A stretch of 64,000 nucleotides of DNA from Xestospongia bergquistia (Eukaryota; Porifera; Demospongiae; Haplosclerida; Petrosiidae). The notes under the pieces are model-generated. The model made no database searches. It was not told the origin of the DNA and saw only the letters and a list, made by a program, of their open reading frames with translations. Made by a program: the position numbers and the translations under genes. Positions 1 through 13,000 of this stretch are shown here, one piece after another (the stretch's first letter is position 1; every line of letters begins with the position of its first letter). The DNA lies in assembly GCA_963965975.1 (NCBI GenBank), contig OZ014422.1, positions 2,356,001 through 2,420,000 of the forward strand, given 5' to 3'.

Positions 1-2902
1 TTGATAGTGTTATTACACCTTTGTCTATTTTAGACATTTTAAAACATCAAAAAATTGTCTCAGAAGTTCGTAGTTTTGACAATGTTTCAGTTTTCTTCAT
101 GCCTTGTCTTTTGCAGCCTGACCCTAATGTTGGTCAGGAAAGCATTGAACTACTATACCAGTTTAATGCAGCTCCTCTTGTGGTAAGCTTTCGTGAGGGT
201 TTTGTTCCTATTGGTTTCTTCCCTGTTCTTATTGTTCAGCTGTCACATAAATGGCTTCTTCAGAATCAAATTAAACAATTTAGAAATCACATTTTCTTTA
301 TAGCTGATCCTAGCACTCTTACACAAATTGAGCTGATTCTTTATGCCAACAAAATGGAGGTTAGAGTTAAATGTGACAGTTTATTGGATGCTAAAAGACT
401 CTGTGTAGCAGCTTTGTCTGAAATTTATGAAAGTATTGAAGTAGTTAAGACTTCTACTGAATACATGAGGAATGTCTGCTTGGACTTTGGATTTTACTGT
501 CCACAAAGCTTGCAGGAAGGAAGCAAACCTCATTTTGCTGGCTGTCTCGAAATGAATAAACCTGAAAAAATGTTTTGTATATTTTGTAATAGAAAATGTG
601 TTAAGCTTCTTGAGGAACACAAGATGTGGTTCCCTGGACATGAAGTGAGTTTGTTTTACTCAGTCTACACAATTGCAAATTGAGTACACTGTATGTATAT
701 GATTCAGAAATCTTCTAAAATATATGCTTGGAATTTACTAAATTGATATGAGAGGTGATTTGTGCCGAAATCAAATTAAGCCAAGGTGGTACACTCAATA
801 TTATGCTTTAGGGTTTAAGAATGTTTAGGATGAGGTTTAGGAACAGTATAAAGTACATGACAAATGTTGATTAATTTGGCATGGACCATCCCTCATGATT
901 AGACACATGGTACTGTATTGGCAGCAGTGTCTATTAGGAGCTGGTTTTTTTATTAGCCTGGCACTATCGGTATATTCAGCACCATTTAAAGTGTAAAAGG
1001 CAAGCAAATAATCAAGATCTAAGTTGCAACTAGCAAATGAGCATTGTTGTATAAGTGACCATGTGTATTTTCTGTATCTGAAGCATAACTTTATATTACC
1101 TGGACTTACTAGCTTGTTAATGATACGCTCCAGCTTAATCTCAAGTGTATATGTTACCTGGCTCTATAGTTACTGTTGTTTTGAACAGCTTTTGAATCTT
1201 ACTGCTATATATTGTATTTCTGTCATAACAATGCAATCATTAGTAATGTGTTTATACTGTCAATCTTGTAAAAGGGCAAGGCATGTTGAATATATCTCCT
1301 TTATAAGCAATATTTAATTAACAATATATAACTCAATAGTGAGGTTCTGCTTCTCATTATTAGGATCCTGTGGAAGATATGGATATGGATAAGACACCAC
1401 CCCCTCCTATGAATGACAGTGAGTCCATGTGCATGTGAAACTATTCACTTTCTGTCTGATATGATTGGCAGTCTATTTGATAATTTTTTATCCAAAGAAA
1501 TATCAAGCAAGTGGTAGCACTGCCTACATAAGAATGTCCACTTAAAATGTATTGGAAGATAACACTAAATATCTCAGCCAAACAGATCAGAATATCTCTA
1601 CTATAATAATGTCCACTTATGTCTGATTTAGAGGTTAAGGCATGTTTCTAAGCATCCCATAGATTTAATCAAATGCTGATTGTTCTTGTTTCCAACTCAT
1701 TTGCATTCTTTGTAATGGATTGGCATTAAGTGTCCCTTCTATTTTTAACAAATCATTCATTTGTTTTTGATGGATACAGTTATTGCAATTTATTAGCATT
1801 CTAAGCCTAATACTATTGATCTAACTAGTATTGTTATTATTTAGGACAAGAAGTGAATCTGAAGGAAAACCAAGTTAATTATTATATACTAGGTTAGTTA
1901 CTTACATAGTATTCTAATTTTACATAACTGTAACAAAGTTGATAGACCTAATTGAAATGGAAAGTAGGATGAAGTCAATTGTGACTTTTCGTTCTTGTTT
2001 TCACAAAGTGCTCCTTCTGTTAAATCAATTTAGTAGCAATATCTGCTTCTGATTATCCTAGACACTAGACATAGCCTTAACTTATTCAGCTCTTTCTTTT
2101 AATTCAGTCCTTATCATTATCTGTACATACAATGTAATTTTATGAATTTACAAGAATGCTTCATTTTCAAGATTTTTCACCCATCAGTATTGTTATGGTT
2201 AACCTACAAAATATGATGAATAGCTCTTGGAGATATGTGACATACTACAGAAACTTGAGATACAAATTATTAGTCATCATATAGCCCTCTGATAAGGCAA
2301 GAGTGTACATCACTAATTATGTTCTTGATGACCAATTAGTTGAACATCAAGCTGTAGTCTGTTTAATCATGTCTTACTACTCTGTTTTTAAAACACTTTT
2401 TGAAACAAGATTCCATAAGCCTACTATTTGATTATACATTTATTGTAACAAGCACACATTAAAAAGTTTTGATGTCACTAGATCAAAATATGCATGTCAA
2501 TTAACACTCTAAAAATCTATTCCTAGCATACAGTGAAAATTTTCATGTTAGTTCTTGCTTTATAAACATTTATAAATTTGCTATTTTTTAGAGACCAAAC
2601 CAGACAAATTTGACCTCTTGCATTTACTATGTCCTATTGCTTATAATTGGGAACAAATAGGAACAGCCCTCAAGATTAACTATGGAGATCTAAAGTCTAT
2701 TCAGCATAGTTCAACATGCTCAGATGTTGACAAACTTTCTGAGATTCTTCAGTTATGGATTGACAAAGAGCCTACTGAGGTTACATGGAATACCATTTTA
2801 TCAGTTGTAATGAATCAACCTGTTGATAGCTGTACTGTAGCGGTTAAAATACTTGAGTTTGTCTCAAAGATAGAGACAAACATTTCAACTAAATTTTGAT
2901 AC
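1..2902 (+). CDS. COR-like plus death-domain protein, 3' part only
   Basis: This is the C-terminal part of a gene that begins before the window. The first visible exon is open from base 3 to a GT donor after 642. It encodes about 210 residues with a pattern (FFMPCLL, then PIGFFPVLIVQLSHKW, RNHIFF) that resembles the C-terminal-of-Roc (COR) region of ROCO-type proteins. A short acidic, proline-rich exon follows at about 1364-1419 (DMDMDKTPPPPMND). The last exon, from 2592, is in matching phase and ends at a stop near 2899. It reads as a death domain of about 85 residues: NWEQIG near the start, then LSEILQLW, then VTWNTILSVV. COR plus death-domain proteins would be signalling adaptors. The death domain is the firmer call; the COR assignment is by pattern only. 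A possible 48-base exon at about 1844-1890 would introduce a stop in this phase, so it is left out. Confidence 0.6.
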
Positions 2903-3565
2903 TTTTATGTACAGCATGCAATAATTTTCTTCTGTTTTAGTGTTTGATATTTATTTTGTACGGAGTGATGTTTCTTCAAAATGACTACTTTTTTGTCTTT
3001 TGTCAATTTTTTTAAATATTATTATTATCTCACTTGTAATATACTTTCTAGAAACAGACTTATTTTTATGTATTGTTAATTTTTTATAGTACAAATATTT
3101 TGTGTATTCTATGATCCAAGATATAATACATGTGATTTATCTCCACAATACTTTTTTTTGTTCACCATTGGCTGGGTGCAGTCCACAACAGATGACCTTA
3201 CAAATATTGGTCAAGACATCCTCCTTCTCATGACAAATTTTAGCAAATTGGTTTTGGTTTCTACAGAGATAGAGAATTAAAGGGAGGAATTTAAAGATAA
3301 CGTGTGTATGTATACATAGTAATTTAGTTTGTTCACTATACAATATATATTACTTTATATGTGTCTCCATATAGTTATACTCACTAACATAATATGTGAC
3401 AATAATGTATTATACAAACACATCTATGGTTAATAATATATGTATTTAGTATTAGAAAGAACACTACTCTATCTCTATTATTTACATGTATATGTAGTTA
3501 AGAGGATCTCCCTTTAATTAGGCTGATTAATTTTGGTACATAGCTTCTTTGTATATAACACGTGC
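2903..3565. other. AT-rich intergenic region
   Basis: This region lies between the death-domain gene and minus-strand material. It contains the likely 3' UTR of the first gene. A minus-strand stretch at about 3146-3267 follows an AG acceptor and is open for about 40 codons, but no family is recognisable. No RNA gene or repeat was seen. Confidence 0.4.
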
Positions 3566-3686
3566 TCATACTCTTGGTTTAATGTTCTCACTCATATCTC
3601 TTACTTTATTGTTCACACTGTCTAGTAATCCTAAAAGATACTCTTTCTCTTTTTTAACTTCAGACAAAGTTTGATTCAAATGTTGT
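3566..3686 (-). CDS. Orphan exon-like coiled-coil ORF, C-terminal
   Basis: On the minus strand a T-rich tract ending in AG precedes 40 open codons that finish at a TGA (3566-3568). The peptide (QHLNQTLSEVKKEKEYLLGL, then DSVNNKVRDM) has heptad-like leucine spacing, as in a short coiled coil, and looks like a terminal exon. No upstream exon in phase could be identified. The nearest minus-strand coding trace upstream is the decayed PCYT2 fragment at about 4020-4290. It may be the last exon of an unknown small gene, part of that decayed duplicate, or chance. Confidence 0.25.
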
Positions 3687-4019
3687 CTACAATAACAATA
3701 ACAACATAGTCAATGACTTTCTTCATTAATTAAATGTAATGTCACTTTTCTCTTTTGTTTGTTTCATGCTGATGTTTTGATACCTATACAGAAATAACAT
3801 TGATTATTGACAATATTACAAGTATATAAAGATTTATAAAAAATCTATTAAATATAGAATATAGGAATGGCAGTAAAACATCTCAAACAAGTCCAAAGTA
3901 GGAATGGAAGTATGGAATAATAATAAGAAAATAGAATATTGTGCCATCCGTACATGGCAGTACTACCATCTTGCCTAGGCCTGATAAGTATAAAGAATGG
4001 ATTAGACTGTGTATGTTGG

Positions 4020-4290
4020 ATGTATTACTTTAAAGTGATCTTTTAGTCCATCAGTGACCTTATCACTATGTACTCCAACTACTAGAACATCTCCTAAAGT
4101 CTTTGTCTGAACAGGAAAATAAAACAAAATTCAACAAATATACATTAATTAAGAACAAGTGATCATTACTTGTCTCAGAGCATTGTGATGACCAAAATGT
4201 GCCACATCAAAACTAGAAAGCAACATACAGATTTGTAAAGGAGCTGTATATAGGTTTTAGTATTCATCATCCAATACTCTGACTTATTAT
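4020..4290 (-). pseudogene. Partial, rearranged PCYT2 duplicate
   Basis: Three stretches resemble exons of the PCYT2 gene just upstream on the same strand. At 4160-4200 the translation FDVAHFGHHNALRQ matches the first-domain FDMAHFGHANALRQ of PCYT2. At about 4035-4115 the reading LGDVLVVGVHSD matches the first domain but runs straight into KVTDGLKDHFKVI, which matches a second-domain exon (KVTNELLYHFK). At 4260-4290 a degraded copy of the exon 1 end is visible. The rest of the enzyme is absent. This is best read as a decayed partial duplicate in which pieces of the two cytidylyltransferase domains have been joined. Confidence 0.6.
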
Positions 4291-4623
4291 CTATAATAAT
4301 GAGCAAAAGAGACTACATTTTGTATGAGGAGCCCAAAACTAAGGAGTTCTAAGATTGTTATGGACTATGTGATATGCATATTCCTACTGATATTCTGAAT
4401 GCTGTTACCAAGGAATTTACAACTGATTGTATTCATACTATTTGAGATTAATTAAGAATTTTGCTTAATATAAATTATCTCCAACATTAAATAATCAAGC
4501 AATAATACAGACAAACTAGACACTATTTTTAGCAATAGTACTAAACCAGTGGTTAAGGACTAGGAACATCTTTTAATAAAATGATATAAAAAGAATCTAT
4601 AATTAAAATAGCTGTGACAGACA

Positions 4624-6909
<2,286 letters not shown>

Positions 6910-7016
6910 TCTCGCTAATAGTGATGTGTTTAGTCATCCGATTAATAACTTGTAATTAACTTGATTGCTTTGACGTAATATAAAAGCCCAGACTTTATCG
7001 ACTGAGCATGCGCGAA
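6910..7016. promoter_or_regulatory. Bidirectional promoter between PCYT2 and BTAF1
   Basis: Only 107 bases separate the two divergent start codons. The interval holds TGACGTAA (CRE-like) near 6972 and GCATGCGCGAAA near 7006. The latter combines an NRF1-like half site with an E2F-like TTTCGCGC on the other strand. It abuts AAATGGC at the BTAF1 start, which is YY1-like. Motif matches are by eye; the bidirectional role is inferred from spacing. Confidence 0.6.
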
Positions 7017-10000
7017 ATGGCAACGAGGTAAGTGGGTGTGGCCTACAAAAAATGGCTACATTTCTCGAATTGTATTGCACATATCTACCTTTAATTTTGA
7101 CCTTTTCTTGACGTTATTATCTAGAATATTTCTCTAAACTAGCTAGATAAATATCACTTGTTGCTCTAATTGTTTCACTAGGTTGGACAGGTTATGGGTG
7201 TTGCTAGAATGTGGGTCTACGCCAGTGACCCGCAGAGCAGCTGCAGAGCAAATAGGAGAGATACAGAAGCTCCACCCACATGAATTGCACAACTTACTGA
7301 AAAAAGTGAAGGACCAAAACATGTCTATACATCGTATTATGCATATACAAATCACATGTAGTATCACATAGCGATTAGTAATATAGGACCTATATTACTA
7401 ACCTAACGTTGTTGTTTCGTGCTGATAAAGAATACATTTGCTTGTGTCACTTTAATTTAAGCTGTAGTAAGCGTGTTCTAGATGATCAAGTTCTTGTACA
7501 TAATGTATTGTATCCAAGTAATATTTAGTAGCACATTATGAGTACTTCCTCTATATTTCCTATATTAGGTATGTAAGTATCTTAACAATAAGATGTGGGA
7601 AACAAGAGTGGCAGCTGCACAAACTGTTGAGGCTATTGCCAAAAATGTCAAAAAATGGGACCCTCCATTTCAACCTAAATCAGATACCACTACACCCAAT
7701 GACACTGTTATTACTAGCAACAATGATATAACTCCATCATCTACTGGAAGCAGACCATCATCACCAGCTGGTAGTAATAGTGACCATCTTACTTTTGAAT
7801 CTTTTGACATAGTCCAAGTAATATGTACTATTTCCAATTACAAAGTCCTTATATCTCTTATATGCAGGTATTGCAATATGGTACTCCTCTCTTGAGCTCA
7901 ACTGGAGATGAATTCTCACAGCTTGAAGATGATCCAGATTACCAAAGAATGTCTACACAAGTACTACATTTATACAGAGATCATAAATTTTATTGAGTAC
8001 TTAGGAAAAGGCAGCATTTCATCGACAACAATTGAAACAAAAGCTGGGACTCGTGGCACAGGGTAAAGTCTTTTCAACTGGTTTAGAGCAACTGTTTGAT
8101 GATGAAGATCTTCTCTTAAGTTATAAGAAACAGACTGTGCCAGCTAAACATCTTAAACAAGTATGACATATATTTTATTTAATTCTGAACTGGTTTCTCT
8201 CCTTTAGCCTGTCAATATACCAGAACTAAATGCTTTGGGTGGAATGAGTGCAAGAGAAAGAAACAGAGCAAAAAGAAAAGCAAAAATGGCAGCCAGAAAA
8301 AGTACACGAGAGAAAGAACAAGCAAATGAAAGGTACAAAAATTAAAAATACATCTTATTGATTTTTTTATAGTAGTTCCTCTGAGCCTCCTAATAGTAAA
8401 CGACCAAAGACATCACCAGTTGTTGTGGAACAAACTGGAGACAGTGAGAAAGTAGTCATCGACCAAATAGCAGATAATGATGCCATCTTTGAAGAGGTAT
8501 AATATAATTATAAGTGTATTAATGTTCTTATCACAGTCTGATGAATGGCCGTTTACTTGGTTTTGTGAGGAAATGTTTCGACAACTTTTTAGCCCTCAAT
8601 GGGAGGTAAGTATTAGATACCAATGAACACTTAATATTTATATTTTCAGGTTCGTCATGGAGCTGCCTCAGCCTTGAGAGAGATCATTAAATTGCACGGA
8701 GATACTGCAGGTATATCAGCCTCAACACCTCAAGAACAAGTATACACGTACTATTGAAATAATATGTATGATATACCACTTGTTGTCATAGCGATCACTG
8801 ATGACACAACAATGGCTAAGTGATGCTGCTATTCGTCTTCTTTGTGTCTTTGCACTTGATAGATTTGCAGACTTTGTATCAGATCAGGTATACAATAGTG
8901 ACCACACACAGAGTACTACTAATCACATGTATTGTCTATGAGTATAGGTTGTTGCTCCAGTCAGAGCTACTTGTGCTCAGGTCCTGGGAATTGTATGCAA
9001 ACAGTTAGAAGATGAAAGATTGAGAAAAGTGATGGATATATTGTTAATTTTAGTGCAGCAATTGTTATGGGAAGTACGTCATGCTACTTTAATGGGAATA
9101 CAACATATATTAGCAGCTAGAATGGTTCGTTAACTTATACTATAGTATTTAAATACCTGTACTATAGGATCTAGCAACTAGTTTACTGCCATTAGTTGGT
9201 GATAGTATTCTCAGAGCATTACAGGATGCTGATGATGATGTTAGAGCTGTAGCTGCAGGAGCATTGTTACCAGTAGCTGATCAACTTCATACCTCCTTCA
9301 AAGAAAAAGTGCAACAGATTTTACATTACTATTTAAGATGTTGTTATTCTGTAGGTATTGCCTCTTGTTCAAATTCTCTGGGACAGTCTTCTTCAGTTAG
9401 ATGATTTATCAGCATCTACTAGTGCTGTTATGGATCTTCTTTCAACACTACTGACTTACTTACCTCAGACTCAGTCCACAGTAAGTGGAGACAACTACTG
9501 TCAGTAACTAATTGATTGTAAATAGTAAACAAAATACTTCTTTATCAGTGAGGTGGTTCACAGTTCCTTTATATTTCTCTAGCAATTGGCTTCCTTGCTC
9601 TCTGACTCAGCTCTATCCAATTTTGTACCTCGTCTTTATCCATTTCTCTCTCACACCATTTCAGCTGTACGTGGTTCATGTCTCAGGACAATAAAGAATC
9701 TGATGATGATGGAAGATGTGGAATCCACTAGTCGCTGGGTAACTGGGATACTGGATAGTTTAATGGGTCAAATCTTTCAGAGACTAGCACTAGAGGGAGA
9801 CACTTCAGTGCTAAATATAGCATTTGATGTAAGTATATGAGAATTAGATGTTATATTGGTATTTGTATTTTGTTAAGGTATGGGAAAGGATGTTAGCTCT
9901 ATGTAATGAGAGTAATCTTTTGTCAGTACTCTCTGTTTATTTAATGCAATGGTTAGGAGTATTAGTTACACCCAGTTCTATGGCAGTAGAACAATCTCTC

Positions 10001-13000
10001 CTGGTAGGACCTCTATCAAGAAGAGAAGTAAGTTATACTGAGAAAGAGAGAGAGAGATGTCACTTTGTTTTATGTGTGGCTAGGGAGGCTCAACTAGAGA
10101 AGTCTACCTTGGAGGATGTTTAGGTATTGAAACAGTCACTATTAAAGAACAAGCTTCATTTACTGCTAGAGTAAACAGTATTAAGTGAGTTCATTGCTTA
10201 TTCATACAAGGATTGTCATTAGTAATAATAATAGTAATGTTATAATTACTTTCATCTTTCACTTTTCAGGGCACTGGGCCTACTGGCCAAGAAAATATCT
10301 TCATCTTTTCTTCTACCACTAGTTGATAGTTTGAGACAAATGGTTGCCAGTATTAGTTCCACATATAAAGTATTATCAGCACTGTTAGTGATCTCATGGG
10401 GTAGTTGTCCACCTGATATTGCTGAAAAGTTAAAGACAATCTTAACTGAACAATGTCTATATGAAGAAATGTCACCATTTCTCCTTTCTCTTCAAAAGGA
10501 TTGTCATGTAAGAGAAATGCATTATAAGGAGCCCTTTAATTGCAGTCTTATGTATAGCTGTTCATATTACATACATAATATTTTTATTGTTCATTGAGCA
10601 CATCTCTACACTACTTTATTGTAGGTACTTATCACTGCTTTAGAAAAGAAAGGTGTGGATGCTAGTGGTGGAGTTAATCCTAGGTTTGTTTTAAACTATT
10701 TGTAACTTCTTGTATATAATGTTATATATACACAGTGGATATAATACTGAGTTTGCTGTTCAATTAGCAACAACTACTTATACTACTGCAATGAAATCTC
10801 TAGTTCTCACACCAGAAGAAAAACAGGTTAGCATGACCAGTATGTCTTGGTTGATGGCTATCATTTTATCATTCTCAAACTGTTAGGATTTTGAGACCTT
10901 TCACCGAAATCTCCTCACTACATTGGGTCAGCTTCAAGAACAGTGCCAGACCCTTCAGGGAAGGGTCCAGTGTTGTGTAGCTGGCTCTCTCATTACTCTA
11001 TCCAATTTGCCAGTAAAATTGAATCCAATAATACGGCCTCTTATGGATTGTCTCAAAACACAAACAGACTCTTACTTGCAGTCTTTATCAGCTCAATGGC
11101 TCAGTAGTCTATTGGATATATGTCATGACAGAACTCCATGTCCTAATGCAAAGATCATTAAAAATCTCTGCAACTATCTGTGTTGTGATGTCCAGCACAC
11201 ACCATCCATACAACCCAGTCCAGTCACCTCATTCTCTGACATCCAACTCACTAGTAGTAGAAATGGGTCTCCTATTGATGAAGAAGACCCTGGGAAAGGT
11301 AGAAGTAATTTGTGTGCATGGACTTGGAATGATGGCATTATTTCACTTCAAAAATCCAATACCAAGGTAAAGTACTGTTATTGCAATGATTTCACAGTAT
11401 ATGTTTTGGAATATTGGGGCTCTTAATACAGTAATTGAACATTATCGACTATTTTAAGTATGAGATCAGAGCAAGTGTTTTGAATGTAGATGGTGCCTTA
11501 ATTCATAGTGTTGTCCTTAGTGAGAGGTTTTATTATATATGTATGTATGAAGTTTATTTCTGTCTTCTTCTCAGACTAAAAAATCTACTCGTGGCAGACG
11601 AGGACCTGGACGTCCCTCAGCAGCTATGAAAGAAGCTCTTGCAGAAGCCAACAGTGCAGCTGCTAATCAACAATCTGTAAGAATATATATAGTCTTTATT
11701 ATAATTACTAATACAATCATTGTATTAGTCGCTAGATATTCAACGACAAGGTGGAGAAGTAGCCATGACATCTTTAGCTAAACATTTTGGTTCTTATCTT
11801 TTTGTAAAACTACCAAATCTTTGGTCTCTTATAGTTGATCCACTTAACCACTTACCAATGACCCCCACTTCAAATTGTAAGTTAAAATTGATTGCTACCC
11901 TCGTATTATTTGTGTATAGCTCTTAGTGATGACTTATCAAAAGATGCACAGACTGTAGTCAATGGATTACAAGTTTTGGAGGTATTAGCACCAGTTACTA
12001 ATGTTGCATTAAAAGAACAGGTATAACTTTAATATTATTGTTCATTAACTATGTCTTCTTCTATTCTAGTTACTCTCATTGTTGCCATCATTGTTGTCTT
12101 GTATCACTTCCTCTTTTACTGCCATCAGACATATGGCTGCAAGATGTACAGCTGCTCTAGCTCATTTAGATCTTCATGAAACCATGAAAGTAAGAACCTA
12201 GAAGGAAAAATGGCTTGTGTTCTTGGAGCTTACTTCCTCAGTTGTGCATTGATGGTTCAGTGGTAGAATTCTCGCCTGCCACGCGGGAGGCCCGGGTTCG
12301 ATTCCCGGTCAATGCATGATGTTTTTATTTTTTGTCTTTTGTTACATTATTTTTCCTATTTTTAGTTTTTCATGGACAAAATTTTGCCTTTTCTTGGTGA
12401 CTCTAGTAACAACATACACAGACAAGGAGCTATTGAAGTCATTGCATGTAAGAAGGGGTAACTACCTTTTCTTATTACATAGTGAATTTATTTTATGTAG
12501 GTCTTATAGACACCATTGATTTAGATCTTCTTTGCTATGTCGTACTACTAGTCATGCCAGTACTAGGACGAATGAGTGATCAACATCGTGATGTAAGACT
12601 TATGGCATCGCAGTGCTTTGCTAAACTTGTCACTCTTATGCCTCTAGAAGTAATAAGAGCACAATTTTTACATGTATTATTTATGCACTCTTTTCTATAG
12701 TCTGGCATATCAAGTCCTTCTATGATGCCAGCATCACTAGCTGAGAGACGCAATGAAGAAAGAAAGTTCCTTGAACAGTTATTGGACTCTAGTAAATTAG
12801 ACAACTATCGTGTTCCAATACCCATTAAAGCCGACTTAAGAAAATATCAACAAGTAAGATAATTGAAACTGTAATGAAGGGAGTTTGGCAACAAATGATT
12901 TATATCTCTTTTTAGGATGGTATCAATTGGTTAGCATTTTTGAACAAATATAAGGTCCATGGCATACTTTGTGATGGTATCCTCTCTCTAGGTAGTATTG

